Source: Nocardia sp. CNY236 (GTDB lineage Bacteria; Actinomycetota; Actinomycetes; Mycobacteriales; Mycobacteriaceae). From it: a DNA stretch of 64,000 nt. The stretch is from positions 140,096 through 204,095 of the forward strand of contig NZ_AXVD01000010.1 in NCBI RefSeq assembly GCF_000482385.1. The letters run 5' to 3'. The notes under the pieces were generated by a model. It saw nothing but the letters and a program-made list of their open reading frames with translations, was not told the origin of the DNA and searched no databases. The translations under genes and the position numbers were made by a program. Shown here piece by piece: positions 45,781-54,967 of the stretch (its first letter is position 1; each line of letters begins with the position of its first letter).

Positions 45781-47835
45781 CTACCAACCAGGGTTGCCGC
45801 GGACCGGAATATTGACGAAGCTCGGCTGCGCAGGATCCAACTGCAAGTGCTCTGGCCGCAGCCCGGTATCGATGAGCATCGGAAGAATCGGCAACCCTTT
45901 GGGGAAGTTCCCCGCATAGACATCCACGCGCAGACGATGACCTGGCTGCAGGATCGCTTCGGTGGCCGGCAATGCGATGTCCAGCGTGGTCGGCACCCCA
46001 GGAATTGTCGGCTGCCGATGCTCCAGCGAGGTGAACGGACGCGGGTTGGTGTAGTCGCCGCTGGCCGATCGGGTGCTGTTCGCTTCGTCGATGGCCCGCA
46101 TCGAAGCCAGGATCTGTCCCGAGGACAACACGCTGGACCGGCCGTCGGGTGCGACATCGTTCACCGTGACCACCCAATAGCCATCGGCCGCGTCCTGGAC
46201 GGTATTGAGCCGCACAGCGACCTGCCCCGAGATCGTGGTCGGTTCGACCACCGGGACGCTGGTGAACGTCAGCGCATTCAACTCCTGAATTCTGGAATCC
46301 TTCGCGCAGACATCGAGGACCGACAACACTCCGGCGGTGTTCTGCGCGGCGTCGTTGGAGCACAGTCCGGTCAAGCCGGGCGCGACGGTCAAGCGCGCCG
46401 TCTCGCCGGTGGGGTCGGCGCTGAGCGAACCGTCATAGACGCTGTTCGCGGTGCCGCTGGGCACGGCGGACAGGTACATTCTGCGGTGCACCGTCTGTTG
46501 AGTGTCCACCTCGGCCGCCGGCTCGGCGAACGAATCGGTGGTGATCCAACCACCACCCTGTTGGCGCAAGGTGACCGGACCGAATCGATCGATCCCGTTG
46601 TCGATGTCCTTGAGCCACTTGTCGAACCATGCGCGCTGCAACACGTCCAACCGGGGCGGCAACCCCGGCTGGCCGTACTCGTTACCCGAGTTGATGTGAT
46701 AGGTATTACCCATCAGCAACTGCTTCTGGCCTGGCGGCACGGGGATCTCGTTGTAGATGATCGGCTGAGAGTACGAGAACAGGTCGTGCCATCCGCCCAC
46801 GACGAAGGTCGGTATTCGAATCCGACTGGGATCACCCATCCAGTCACGGCGCGTTTCGGAGTCCCCGGACAGCAGGTCCCGAGCCCGAGGGTCGACGTCC
46901 TCGATGTTTTCCGTGGTCATGGCATTGAACAGCACATCCATGAACGTGAAGGGATCGCGTTGGCGATCGGCCAGCCACGTTGTGTCGAACTGCCCGGACA
47001 GGATCGAGGCCACGTCGGGAATCAGCCCGAGCCCGTTGACCGCGGTCAGCCACAGCGGAATGAAGCCGGTACCCAGCGCGCCACCGGGTGCGAGCACGTC
47101 GTTGACCAGATCGCTGCCCGGCACGATCGGGAAGATCGCCTGCAATGCCGGCGGACGCTTCTCTGCTGCCTGGACCTGGTTGATCCCGGAATAGGAGACC
47201 CCACTCATGCCGATGCGTCCGTTGGACCACGGCTGCCGCGCCGCCCACTCGATCACCTCGATGGTGTCCTGCTGTTCGCGGGCGCCCAAGATATCCCAGA
47301 TCCCCTGAGAAAAGCCGGTGCCGCGCACATCGATGACCAACTGCGTGTAGCCGCTCTTGACCAGCTGGCGATCGACGGTGAAATTGCGCAGGTGACCACC
47401 GCCGAACGACTTGGTCAGATCGGTGATGCCGGAGAACGGGGTGCCAGTCAGATCGGTCTGCCGGAAGAACTGGATCAGCGCGTCGGACAATCCTGGAATG
47501 GACTGCGAGTGATCGATCAGGTTCGCCAACAGCTTGGTATAGGGCGTCAGGTTGACGATGGTCGGCGTCGGGGTGTGGGCCGGCCGGCCGGAGGCATCCG
47601 CCGGCCGATAGACGTTGGCCTTCAGTACGGTGCCGTCACTCATGGTGATGGGGACATCCCACTGGATATGAATTCTCGGATACGCCTGGGGAGCATCATG
47701 GGTTGCCTCCCAGGCTGCTCCTGCGGCCCCGCCATCCGGGCCGGTGGGCGGCGCGGCAACGGCGCCGCTCGCGAGAAAGGGAACGAGCAGTGCAGAGGCA
47801 ACTACCGCCACCACGGCTCGCAACGCGTGCTTCAT
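45781..47835 (-). CDS. Secreted CocE/NonD-family hydrolase (X-Pro dipeptidyl-peptidase-like)
   Basis: 684 residues. A signal peptide (HALRAVVAVVASALLVPFLASGAVAAPP) precedes an alpha/beta-hydrolase domain: VIDVRGTGFSQGIWDIL, the nucleophile elbow GMSGVSYSGINQ (Ser ~212), FVVGGWHDLFSYSQP with the catalytic Asp region, and a His later (MGNTYHINSGNEYG). The C-terminal ~220 residues are the jelly-roll domain of the family (VAVRLNTVQDAADGYWVVTVNDV, PGHRLRVDVYAGNFPKGLPI). Relatives include cocaine esterase, acyl-amino-acid ester hydrolases and peptidases; the substrate here is unknown. Its promoter is flanked by a palindrome suited to a TetR-type repressor. Confidence 0.9.
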   Translation of the reverse strand: MKHALRAVVAVVASALLVPFLASGAVAAPPTGPDGGAAGAAWEATHDAPQAYPRIHIQWDVPITMSDGTVLKANVYRPADASGRPAHTPTPTIVNLTPYTKLLANLIDHSQSIPGLSDALIQFFRQTDLTGTPFSGITDLTKSFGGGHLRNFTVDRQLVKSGYTQLVIDVRGTGFSQGIWDILGAREQQDTIEVIEWAARQPWSNGRIGMSGVSYSGINQVQAAEKRPPALQAIFPIVPGSDLVNDVLAPGGALGTGFIPLWLTAVNGLGLIPDVASILSGQFDTTWLADRQRDPFTFMDVLFNAMTTENIEDVDPRARDLLSGDSETRRDWMGDPSRIRIPTFVVGGWHDLFSYSQPIIYNEIPVPPGQKQLLMGNTYHINSGNEYGQPGLPPRLDVLQRAWFDKWLKDIDNGIDRFGPVTLRQQGGGWITTDSFAEPAAEVDTQQTVHRRMYLSAVPSGTANSVYDGSLSADPTGETARLTVAPGLTGLCSNDAAQNTAGVLSVLDVCAKDSRIQELNALTFTSVPVVEPTTISGQVAVRLNTVQDAADGYWVVTVNDVAPDGRSSVLSSGQILASMRAIDEANSTRSASGDYTNPRPFTSLEHRQPTIPGVPTTLDIALPATEAILQPGHRLRVDVYAGNFPKGLPILPMLIDTGLRPEHLQLDPAQPSFVNIPVRGNPGW

Positions 47836-47856
47836 TGGACGTGATCCACCTCTCAG

Positions 47857-47900
47857 CTGGTCGAACGACCAGATTTTACATACCTACCCGTTGGTTTGAA
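47857..47900 (-). promoter_or_regulatory. CocE-gene promoter with adjacent 16-bp palindrome
   Basis: On the minus strand TTCAAA (47900-47895), 16 bases, then TAAAAT (47878-47873). Directly after the -10 lies CTGGTCG-AA-CGACCAG (47872-47857), a perfect inverted repeat placed at the expected transcription start, where a bound repressor would block initiation. A looser inverted pair TACCCG / CGGGTA (47885-47909) overlaps the -35. Confidence 0.6.
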
Positions 47901-48072
47901 TACCGGGTAACATCAACTGCGGCTTGGTATACCGTTCACTGGCGCCGATCCCGCATCGCTCGACCCCCACCCTCACGATTGGCCGGCCATGCCGATCATG
48001 GCCTGCACTAGTGCCCGAATGATGGCTCACTTCCCAGACCACAGACCTCGAAATCGCCAAATTGCGCACGCA

Positions 48073-48102
48073 CACGCGGCGTGTCGTGCAACACGCCGTG
48101 TG
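48073..48102. other. Second hairpin in the gpmA-CocE interval
   Basis: Twelve-base near-perfect stem (CACGCGGCGTGT / ACACGCCGTGTG, one G-T pair) with a 6-base loop, 22 bases from the terminator of gpmA. It may be a back-up terminator. The rest of 47836-48185 holds the CocE promoter; I see no gene in it. Confidence 0.5.
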
Positions 48103-48124
48103 ACGCGCTGAACAGGTCGAAACG

Positions 48125-48162
48125 ACAACGCGCTGTCACCCAGATGGGTGACAGCGCGTTGT
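48125..48162 (-). terminator. Strong hairpin terminator after gpmA
   Basis: Perfect 17-base stem ACAACGCGCTGTCACCC / GGGTGACAGCGCGTTGT with an AGAT loop, starting 23 bases past the gpmA stop. No T-run follows. Confidence 0.85.
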
Positions 48163-48185
48163 GTCGAGTTCGGTTGCCGGAAAGG

Positions 48186-48923
48186 CTATTTGCCACCCTG
48201 GCCGGCAACGGCGGCAGCGCCCTCGGCCGCGGCGTCCGGGTCCAGATATTCGTGCGGACGCACCGGGCGGAGGTCCTCGTCGAGTTCATAGCGCAGCGGA
48301 ATGCCGGTCGGGATGTTCAGATTTGCGATGTCGTGGTCGGAGATCCGATCGAGGTGCTTGACCAATGCGCGCAGTGAATTGCCATGGGCAGCAACCAGCA
48401 CGGTCCGGCCGGACAATAGATCTTTGGAGATAATGGATTCCCAGTACGGAATCATACGGTTTACGACATCGAGCAAGCATTCGGTGGACGGGACATCGAT
48501 GCCCGAATACCGTGTATCGCCTTCTTGGCTGTATTCACTGTCCGCCGCGATCGGTGGCGGTGGGGTGTCGTAGCTGCGGCGCCACAGCATGAACTGCTCG
48601 TCGCCGTACTTGTCCCGAATCTGCCCCTTGTTCTTACCCTGCAGTTCGCCGTAGTGGCGCTCGTTGAGTCGCCAATCGCGAACCACCGGAATCCAGTGCC
48701 GGTCGGCTGTATCCAGTGCAATGTTCGCCGTGGAGATCGCGCGACGCAACAACGAGGTGTAGGCAACGTCCGGCAAGATGCCATGCTCGGCCAGCAACTC
48801 GCCGGCGCGCTTCCCTTCGGCAATGCCCTTGTCGGTCAGGCGCACGTCCACCCAGCCGGTGAACAAGTTCAGGGCGTTCCATTCGCTTTCGCCGTGGCGC
48901 AGGAGCACAAGGGTGTGGGTCAT
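48186..48923 (-). CDS. gpmA: GpmA, 2,3-bisphosphoglycerate-dependent phosphoglycerate mutase
   Basis: Glycolytic interconversion of 3- and 2-phosphoglycerate. 245 residues. The phosphohistidine motif is [25 protein letters not shown], followed by [32 protein letters not shown] and [16 protein letters not shown] with the second catalytic His. The full-length insertion regions identify true GpmA and not a general histidine phosphatase. The C-terminal tail [12 protein letters not shown] is normal. Adjacent to the senX3-regX3/mshA region as in mycobacteria (Gpm1). A strong hairpin follows. Confidence 0.95.
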   Translation of the reverse strand: MTHTLVLLRHGESEWNALNLFTGWVDVRLTDKGIAEGKRAGELLAEHGILPDVAYTSLLRRAISTANIALDTADRHWIPVVRDWRLNERHYGELQGKNKGQIRDKYGDEQFMLWRRSYDTPPPPIAADSEYSQEGDTRYSGIDVPSTECLLDVVNRMIPYWESIISKDLLSGRTVLVAAHGNSLRALVKHLDRISDHDIANLNIPTGIPLRYELDEDLRPVRPHEYLDPDAAAEGAAAVAGQGGK

Positions 48924-49129
48924 GCTGCAATCTTCCCACGGGTGTTCGGCCGGGTCGCGTTGGTTCCCCCGCGTACGGCACGCCGACCCGAACCACCGCG
49001 TTCACCGCGCAACCCGGACCCCACCACCCCGGACGCCGAACGTCGGCGCCCCGATATCCACAGCGAGAGCTACCCCCTCGCCTCCCTGTTCGATCCCGGC
49101 CACGCACAGCGGACCGGCGACCGAATCGG

Positions 49130-49633
49130 TCAGGACTGATCGCCGAAATCCACCAGATGTTCGAACGCACGCAAATTCTGCAGCGACTCACCGCGTGCGA
49201 CACGCCATTTCCATTCCCGCCGAATGGATTCGGCGAAGCCGAGCTCCAGCAGGACATTGAAGTCGGCGTCGACGGCCTCGAGAATCTGGCCGAACACCCG
49301 ATCCAACTCGTCTGCGGTCACCGCGTGCGCGGCCATGCGGCCGACGAGATAGATATCGCCGACCCGGTCCAAAGTGTAGGCGACACCGTAGAGCCGACGG
49401 TTACGCCGCAACAGGTATTTGTAGACACCTTCGAAGTTCTCGTCCGGCTTGCGACAGACGAACGACTCGACCCGAACGCCGTGTGTGCCCACCGTCAGCA
49501 TCACGGTGGTCCTGAGCTTGCGCTCACCAGGAAGCACGACGATGAAGGTCGCTTCACCGGAACGCGTGTAGTCGATCTCCCGGTCGCGCAGCGTGTCCTC
49601 GACGACCTGCGCCATCGCTGGTACCCGATTCAT
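49130..49633 (-). CDS. YbjN-domain protein
   Basis: 167 residues. Fits the YbjN/type III secretion chaperone-like fold: [37 protein letters not shown] as the first strand set, then [27 protein letters not shown] and a C-terminal helix ([22 protein letters not shown]). No signal peptide. The ATG at 49633 overlaps the mshA stop by four bases (ATGA), as with Rv0486-Rv0487 in mycobacteria, so it is probably co-expressed with mycothiol synthesis; function unknown. Confidence 0.82.
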   Translation of the reverse strand: MNRVPAMAQVVEDTLRDREIDYTRSGEATFIVVLPGERKLRTTVMLTVGTHGVRVESFVCRKPDENFEGVYKYLLRRNRRLYGVAYTLDRVGDIYLVGRMAAHAVTADELDRVFGQILEAVDADFNVLLELGFAESIRREWKWRVARGESLQNLRAFEHLVDFGDQS

Positions 49634-51003
49634 CGGCGCGCTCCGGTTCGACGGCGCCACAGCGCCTGTGATCGGGCCTGGCTGCTCTCGCCGAGAAGTG
49701 CGGCGATCCGCTCGCTGGACGGTGCGCCAGCCTCGGCACGGCCGGCCAGCGCCGCGGCGTAGCTGGCGAGCAATCCGTCGGCGGTGTGCGCCCAGGAGAA
49801 GTTCCCGGCATGTTCGACGGCACGCGCGCCCATCCGGAGCAACCGGTCCGGGTCGTCGAGTAGATGGCGCAACGCATCGGCCCAGTGCTGGGTCCGGTGC
49901 CCCCGAACCAGGACGCCGGAGGCCTCGTGCCGCACCGCTGTGCCGAGGCCGCCGACGTCGGCGGCCAGCACTGGAGTGCCGCTGGCCTGCGCTTCGAGCG
50001 CGACCAGTCCGAAGGATTCGTTGTAGCTCGGTACCGCCACCAGATCCGCGGCGCGGTAGATCAGGACCAATTGCTCCGGGGGTTGTGGCGGCAGAAAGCT
50101 GACCCGATCGGCAATACCCAGCTCGCTGGCGAGCTCGAGCAGCGCACGCGGCCCTTCGAGCCCGCTGCCGGACTGTCCCCCGACGATCAACACACGCAGG
50201 TTTCGCCGCGGATCGGCGCCCAGTACCTCGGCCGCGGCCCGTACCAGCACGTCGGGCGCCTTCAGCGGTTGAATCCGGCCGACGAACGCGACGATCTGCT
50301 CACCGGCAGCCAATCCGAGTGCCCTACGCGCGGCATCCCGGTCACCGGGGCGGTAATGTGCCAGGTCCGCGCCGGGAGGCGCGATGTCGATCCGTTCGGA
50401 GTCGGCACCGTAGAAACCGACCAACTGACGGGCTTCTTCTGCGGTATTGGCGACCAGCCGATCCGCCTCGGTGATCACCTGCTTCTCGCCGATCTCCCGG
50501 GTCGCCGGCTCGGGAGAGTCCCCTTCGGCCAGGGCGGCATTCTTCACCGCCGCCAGCGTATGGGCGGTGTGCACCAGCGGCGCGCGCCAGCGGTCCTTGA
50601 CCAGCCAGCCGACCTGCCCCGACAGCCAGTAGTGCGAATGGACGACATCGTAGTAGCCCGGCACTCGCCCGGCCTCGTGGCGCAGCAATTCCGCGGTGAA
50701 AGCGCACAGCTGGGTGGGTAGGTCGTGCTTGTCGAGTCCTTCGAAGGGACCGGCCACCACATTGCGCACCAGGACGCCGGGCGCCGCTTGCTCGACCGGC
50801 GGTGCATTCCAGCTGGTCGCCCGGGTGAAGATTTCCACGTCGATGCCGCGTCGAGCCAGTTCGACGGCCGTTTGCAGGATGTAGACGTTCATCCCGCCCG
50901 CATCCCCGACCCCTGGCTGGGCTAGTGGTGAGGTGTGCACTGAAAGCACCGCGATACGGTTCGGCCATCGGCCCAGGCGCTGACTCACACCTTCATAGTG
51001 CAT
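49630..51003 (-). CDS. mshA: MshA, D-inositol-3-phosphate glycosyltransferase of mycothiol biosynthesis
   Basis: GT-B (GT4) enzyme transferring GlcNAc from UDP-GlcNAc to inositol-3-phosphate, the first step of mycothiol, the main low-mass thiol of actinobacteria. 457 residues. Landmarks: [74 protein letters not shown], and the donor-site EX7E in [24 protein letters not shown]. The start is the ATG at 51003 (product begins [13 protein letters not shown]), with GAGGCGGG upstream. A 21-bp palindromic element lies 46 bases before the start. Confidence 0.95.
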   Translation of the reverse strand: MHYEGVSQRLGRWPNRIAVLSVHTSPLAQPGVGDAGGMNVYILQTAVELARRGIDVEIFTRATSWNAPPVEQAAPGVLVRNVVAGPFEGLDKHDLPTQLCAFTAELLRHEAGRVPGYYDVVHSHYWLSGQVGWLVKDRWRAPLVHTAHTLAAVKNAALAEGDSPEPATREIGEKQVITEADRLVANTAEEARQLVGFYGADSERIDIAPPGADLAHYRPGDRDAARRALGLAAGEQIVAFVGRIQPLKAPDVLVRAAAEVLGADPRRNLRVLIVGGQSGSGLEGPRALLELASELGIADRVSFLPPQPPEQLVLIYRAADLVAVPSYNESFGLVALEAQASGTPVLAADVGGLGTAVRHEASGVLVRGHRTQHWADALRHLLDDPDRLLRMGARAVEHAGNFSWAHTADGLLASYAAALAGRAEAGAPSSERIAALLGESSQARSQALWRRRTGARR

Positions 51004-51048
51004 GGTGGGTTGCCCGCCTCGGACATCCTGGTTGCACCGAGTGAGACC

Positions 51049-51069
51049 TATCACATTGTGGTAGTGATA
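51049..51069. promoter_or_regulatory. Inverted repeat upstream of mshA
   Basis: TATCAC-N9-GTGATA, perfect 6-base arms, in an AT-rich patch between the mshA start and the end of the upstream hydrolase gene. The CRP-like spacing is suggestive, but the arms do not match the mycobacterial CRP half-site TGTGA fully. Confidence 0.4.
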
Positions 51070-51073
51070 TAAG

Positions 51074-51913
51074 TCACAGATTATCGGCGAAGGTCTCCAC
51101 CTCGGCGACGAACCGCGGGCGGTCCTCGATGAACAAACCGTGCTGAGCGCCTTCCCAGAAGGACCCGCGTGCATTCGGCGCGGCATCGACGATGTACCGG
51201 CCGTTGTCCACCGGAACGACCCGATCGGCGGTGCCGTGCATCACCAGCACCGGAACATCCAACGCACGCAACGTCGCGGTATTGTCCACCGTCCGGTAGA
51301 ACAGCGCCTTGCGCACTTCAGGCGCGGTGGCGAGGCTGGTCCCGAACAACCGCTGGGCATCGGCCCCCTTGTCTGCGCCGGGTCCGGTATTGGCATTACC
51401 GAACGCGGCGAAGGCGCGCACCGCCCGACCGGCGCTGTGCTCGAACACCCCGGGGATCGCCTCCTGCATCAGGCTCCCGGTGGTCGCACCGGGCACGTCC
51501 GGACCGATGTTCGCCATCGCGCCGACGTACACGACGCCGGCGACCGCATCGGCGCCGTGCACGGTGAGGTAGTCCGATAGCACCACCCCGCCATAGGACC
51601 ATCCGAGCAGCACCGCACCCGAGGTGATCTTCTCGGCGGTCAATACCGCCGCGATATCGGCGGCCCAATTCCCGGGGTCGTCGTAACCCGTGGTCGGCGT
51701 GCCCGAGTAGCCGTGGCCACGCAGGTCGACGGCGATCACCCGGTGGCGTGCCGCGAGATCGTCGGCCGCGCGACCCCAGCAGCACAGGTTCGCCGACCAC
51801 CCGTGCACCAGCAGGAGTGGACGGGCATCGGCGGGGCCACTCACCCGGTAGACGATGGTCGTTCCATCCGCGCTCGACACGTCCCGAACAGCCACGCCTT
51901 TCAGGCTAACCAT
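51074..51913 (-). CDS. Alpha/beta-hydrolase fold protein
   Basis: 279 residues with the classical triad: [21 protein letters not shown] (oxyanion HGW), the nucleophile elbow [15 protein letters not shown], Asp in [11 protein letters not shown] and His in [14 protein letters not shown] lid region lies after the nucleophile. The sequence has the look of chloroperoxidase/epoxide-hydrolase-like esterases. Start at the ATG at 51913 (another ATG one codon earlier). It is in the same direction as mshA but separated by the palindromic element; substrate unknown. Confidence 0.85.
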   Translation of the reverse strand: MVSLKGVAVRDVSSADGTTIVYRVSGPADARPLLLVHGWSANLCCWGRAADDLAARHRVIAVDLRGHGYSGTPTTGYDDPGNWAADIAAVLTAEKITSGAVLLGWSYGGVVLSDYLTVHGADAVAGVVYVGAMANIGPDVPGATTGSLMQEAIPGVFEHSAGRAVRAFAAFGNANTGPGADKGADAQRLFGTSLATAPEVRKALFYRTVDNTATLRALDVPVLVMHGTADRVVPVDNGRYIVDAAPNARGSFWEGAQHGLFIEDRPRFVAEVETFADNL

Positions 51914-51953
51914 CATCCCGACCACGGTTGCCGGACCCGACCGACGGCACACC

Positions 51954-51959
51954 TACGAT
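51954..51959 (+). promoter_or_regulatory. -10 element for leaderless SDR mRNA
   Basis: TACGAT ends six bases before the ATG at 51966. Confidence 0.5.
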
Positions 51960-51965
51960 GAGGCC

Positions 51966-52700
51966 ATGAGCACTCGTAGCGCCGTCGTCACCGGGGCCAG
52001 CTCGGGCATCGGTGCGGCCACCGCCCGCAAGCTGGCCGAAATGGGCTACCACGTCTACGTCGGTGCACGCCGGCTCGACCGGTTGCACCGCCTCGCCGAC
52101 GAGATCGGTGGTACCGCAGTGGAGCTCGACGTCACCTCAGCCGAGTCGGTGCAGTCGTTCGCCGACGCGATCGACGGGGTGGACGTGCTGGTCAACAACG
52201 CAGGAGGCGCAAAGGGCCTGGCTGCAGTGGCCGACACCGATGTGGACGACTGGCGCTGGATGTGGGAGACCAACGTGCTCGGCACCCTACGCGTCACGAA
52301 GACTTTGCTGCCCGAACTGATCGCTTCCGGTGACGGGTTGATCGTCACGGTCACGTCGATCGCGGCACTCACCCCCTACGACTACGGCGCCGGCTATACC
52401 TCCGCCAAACATGCACAGGGCGTGCTCCACCGCACCCTGCGCGGTGAGCTGCTGGGAAAACCCGTGCGGCTGACCGAAATCGCGCCCGGCGCAGTGGAAA
52501 CCGAGTTCTCGCTGGTGCGTTTCGATGGTGACGCCGAGCGCGCGGCGAAAGTTTACGCAGGCATCGACCCGCTGGTCGCCGAAGACATCGCCGACGTCAT
52601 CGGATTCGTGGCATCGCGCCCGAAACATGTCAATCTGGATCAGATCGTCGTCAAGCCACGCGACCAGGCGGACGCAGGTCGATTCGCGCGGCGCGGCTGA
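51966..52700 (+). CDS. Classical short-chain dehydrogenase/reductase
   Basis: 244 residues. Cofactor motif VVTGASSGIGAATARKLAEMG at the N-terminus (Arg in GARR suggests NADP preference), structural NNAG (VDVLVNNAGGAKGL), the catalytic Ser in TVTSIAAL and YxxxK in YGAGYTSAKHAQGVL, PGAVETEFS after the active site. A complete, presumably active SDR of the YdfG/serine-dehydrogenase type. The ATG at 51966 lies six bases after TACGAT. Position matches Rv0484c. Substrate unknown. Confidence 0.9.
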   Translation: MSTRSAVVTGASSGIGAATARKLAEMGYHVYVGARRLDRLHRLADEIGGTAVELDVTSAESVQSFADAIDGVDVLVNNAGGAKGLAAVADTDVDDWRWMWETNVLGTLRVTKTLLPELIASGDGLIVTVTSIAALTPYDYGAGYTSAKHAQGVLHRTLRGELLGKPVRLTEIAPGAVETEFSLVRFDGDAERAAKVYAGIDPLVAEDIADVIGFVASRPKHVNLDQIVVKPRDQADAGRFARRG

Positions 52701-52708
52701 CGTGGCGA

Positions 52709-53803
52709 TCAGACCGCGACGCCGACGGTAACCGGCTCCAACTCCAGCCGAATCCCGAAGCGCTCGGCAACCCCGTCGCGCACCGTCCTGGCCAATGCCA
52801 CCAGATCGGCCGCCCGGGCCCCACCACGATTCGTCACCGCCAGTGCGTGTTTCGTCGACAGTCGAGCAGGCGCCGCGCTGCCCGGAAACCCTTTGACGAA
52901 TCCAGCGTGCTCGATCAACCAGCCGGCCGAAAGCTTCACACCGTTGGGCGCCTGCCAGGTCGGCATGGTGATCTCACCCATCTCGGCAGCGACCGCTTGC
53001 TGTAGGTGACGCGCCTGTTCCGGCGAAATCACCGGATTGGTGAAGAACGAGCCGGCGCTCCAGGTGTCGTGGTCGGCCGGATCCAGCACCATGCCCTTAC
53101 CCGCACGCAACCGCAGCACCGCGTCTCTGACCTGGGCCGCGGGCTGGGATCGACCAGCCGTGGCACCCACCTCGGCGGCGAGTTCACCGAAACGCAGCGG
53201 AATGCTGGAACCGTCGGCACGCAACGAGAAGTCGACAGCGAGGACCACCGACTCGCTTCGGTGCTTGAGCACGCTGGTGCGATAGCCGAACCCGAGTTCG
53301 TCGGGCCTCACCCAACGGATTTCGCCACTACCCCGGTCGAGCAAACGAATTCGGCGCAACAGACCGGCCACCTCGGCGCCGTAGGCTCCGACATTCTGCA
53401 CCGGAGTCGCACCCGCCGAACCCGGAATGCCCGACAAACACTCCAGCCCACCGAAGCCCGCGGCGACCGTCGAGCCGACCACCGCATCCCAATTCGCTCC
53501 AGCCTCGGCGATCACTCCATCGGTACCGATGTCGACACCGGTCGTAGCTATCCGAACGACCACGCCGTCGAAGCCGTCGTCCCCGACGAGGAGGTTGGAC
53601 CCGCCGGCCACCAGCAGTGTCGGCACACCGGCCGCATCCAGGGCGCCCACCGTCGCGACCACCGATTCGGTCGTCGTGCATTCTGCTACCGCGGCAGGCC
53701 CACCCACTCGTAAGGTGGTCAACTCCGCCAGCTGTACGTCGGTGCGCAGCTGCGCACCGGTGTCGGCGAGCAGGTCCCACAGCATCGCTCGTGAACTTCG
53801 CAC
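52709..53803 (-). CDS. murB: MurB, UDP-N-acetylenolpyruvoylglucosamine reductase
   Basis: FAD enzyme reducing UDP-GlcNAc-enolpyruvate to UDP-MurNAc with NADPH, an essential peptidoglycan step. 364 residues. The FAD-binding domain has [17 protein letters not shown] and [21 protein letters not shown], then [22 protein letters not shown] and [11 protein letters not shown] with the conserved Tyr; the C-terminal domain has [17 protein letters not shown] and [16 protein letters not shown]. Type I MurB. I take the GTG at 53803 (TACCGT ends six bases upstream); an ATG at 53785 is the alternative. Its start lies 24 bases from the divergent DUF2505 gene. Confidence 0.95.
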   Translation of the reverse strand: MRSSRAMLWDLLADTGAQLRTDVQLAELTTLRVGGPAAVAECTTTESVVATVGALDAAGVPTLLVAGGSNLLVGDDGFDGVVVRIATTGVDIGTDGVIAEAGANWDAVVGSTVAAGFGGLECLSGIPGSAGATPVQNVGAYGAEVAGLLRRIRLLDRGSGEIRWVRPDELGFGYRTSVLKHRSESVVLAVDFSLRADGSSIPLRFGELAAEVGATAGRSQPAAQVRDAVLRLRAGKGMVLDPADHDTWSAGSFFTNPVISPEQARHLQQAVAAEMGEITMPTWQAPNGVKLSAGWLIEHAGFVKGFPGSAAPARLSTKHALAVTNRGGARAADLVALARTVRDGVAERFGIRLELEPVTVGVAV

Positions 53804-53809
53804 GACCAG

Positions 53810-53815
53810 ACGGTA
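53810..53815 (-). promoter_or_regulatory. -10 element for leaderless murB mRNA, overlapping the divergent promoter
   Basis: TACCGT on the minus strand ends six bases before the murB GTG. Two of its bases are shared with the + strand TAGCGT of the DUF2505 gene. Confidence 0.5.
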
Positions 53816-53819
53816 GCGT
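53814..53819 (+). promoter_or_regulatory. -10 element for leaderless DUF2505 mRNA, overlapping the murB promoter
   Basis: TAGCGT ends eight bases before the ATG at 53828; bases 53814-53815 also belong to the murB -10 on the other strand. Confidence 0.5.
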
Positions 53820-53827
53820 GTCCGGTC

Positions 53828-54313
53828 ATGGCGACACCGCTGGCGTACACGGCCCACTATTCCCACCCCCACGCCGCTGTGCTCTCAGCGTTCGCAGACG
53901 ACAGGTACTGGAAGGATCGCGTCGCGGCGGTCGGGGGTCCCGATGCGCGGCTGGAATCGATCACGAGCGACGGTGACCGGCTGCGCGTCGAACTGGTGCA
54001 AGCCATCCCCGCTGAACAGCTACCCGCCGCCATTACCGCGGTGCGCCCCGGCGACCTGGTCATTTCGCGAGTCGAGCAGTGGGACGCAAACACGGGCGCC
54101 TTCCAAGCGCGGGTCGAAGGCGCGCCCGCCGAAGTTCGCGGCACCCTCACACTGGCGGGCGACGCCACGTCCGCCACCGTCACCGCCGATGGCACCATCG
54201 AGGTGAAAGTTCCGCTGTTCGGCGGCAAGATCGAGAAGGCCATCGCCGAGCACCTCACCGAGTTGCTGAAGCGCGAAGCCGAGTTCACGGCCGACTGGCT
54301 CGCAGCCCGCTGA
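53828..54313 (+). CDS. DUF2505 protein (copy 1)
   Basis: 161 residues of the SRPBCC-like DUF2505 family: [31 protein letters not shown] at the N-terminus, [13 protein letters not shown] in the middle, and the C-terminal family signature [31 protein letters not shown]. Likely binds a hydrophobic ligand. Divergent from murB with a shared promoter region. A second, diverged paralogue follows 132 bases downstream. The closest mycobacterial counterpart is Rv0481c. Function unknown. Confidence 0.85.
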   Translation: MATPLAYTAHYSHPHAAVLSAFADDRYWKDRVAAVGGPDARLESITSDGDRLRVELVQAIPAEQLPAAITAVRPGDLVISRVEQWDANTGAFQARVEGAPAEVRGTLTLAGDATSATVTADGTIEVKVPLFGGKIEKAIAEHLTELLKREAEFTADWLAAR

Positions 54314-54431
54314 GCCGCGCCGGCGCCCACCGAGCCCGACCGGCCCGGCGCTGCGGCGGCGCCGAGCGCACACCGCGAGCGACGCGCCCGCGGGTATCAC
54401 CCGCCCGCCGGGGTGCGCGCCGCGCAACCAG

Positions 54432-54437
54432 TAACCT
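54432..54437 (+). promoter_or_regulatory. -10 element for leaderless second DUF2505 mRNA
   Basis: TAACCT ends eight bases before the ATG at 54446, the same spacing as for the first copy. Confidence 0.45.
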
Positions 54438-54445
54438 GTGTCCCC

Positions 54446-54967
54446 ATGGCACGCCGACTGGACTATTCCGCCCGCTACCCGTTACACACGACGAAAGAGC
54501 TGTACGCGGTGCTGTCGGACCCCGACTACTGGCACGCGCGAATGGCCGAAATGCGGAAGTACTCCCCCAGCCACGACGTGGCCCGGCTGGACGCGGGAGA
54601 TGGCGGAATCGATATCGAACTGAACCACGTTCTACCCCGCGACATGCTTCCGGAAATCGCGCAAACGGTCATGCGCAAGGACATGGTGATCACGCGCAAG
54701 GAGAACTACGGCGCCTACGAGCCGGAAGAGATCACCGGGAAATACTCGGCGTCCATTCCCGCCGGTCCGGGAACCCTGCGCGGCACCATGCGATTGTTCC
54801 CCACCGAAACCGGCTGCACCTTGCGCTACTCTTCGGAGGCGAAGGTATTCATCCCCATGGTCGGTCCCCGGCTGGAACAGCTGATGCTGGTGAATCTCGT
54901 CGACCTGTTGCGCGCCGAAGCCGAGTTCACAACCCAATGGCTGGAAGATCATCACCCTACCCGCTGA
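54446..54967 (+). CDS. DUF2505 protein (copy 2)
   Basis: 173 residues. Same fold and landmarks as the preceding gene (YSARYPLHTTKELYAVLSDPDYWHARMAEM; VFIPMVGPRLEQLMLVNLVDLLRAEAEFTTQWLEDH) but clearly diverged, so the duplication is old. It carries its own TAACCT hexamer, separated from the first copy by a 132-base GC-rich interval. The last 31 bases overlap the start of the methyltransferase gene, suggesting coupled expression. Confidence 0.85.
   Translation: MARRLDYSARYPLHTTKELYAVLSDPDYWHARMAEMRKYSPSHDVARLDAGDGGIDIELNHVLPRDMLPEIAQTVMRKDMVITRKENYGAYEPEEITGKYSASIPAGPGTLRGTMRLFPTETGCTLRYSSEAKVFIPMVGPRLEQLMLVNLVDLLRAEAEFTTQWLEDHHPTR

Noticed and set aside
45490..47844. 784-codon open frame on the + strand opposite the CocE-type gene
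   Set aside because: Antisense of a complete secreted hydrolase with signal peptide and catalytic motifs; the + product has repetitive Arg/Gly composition.
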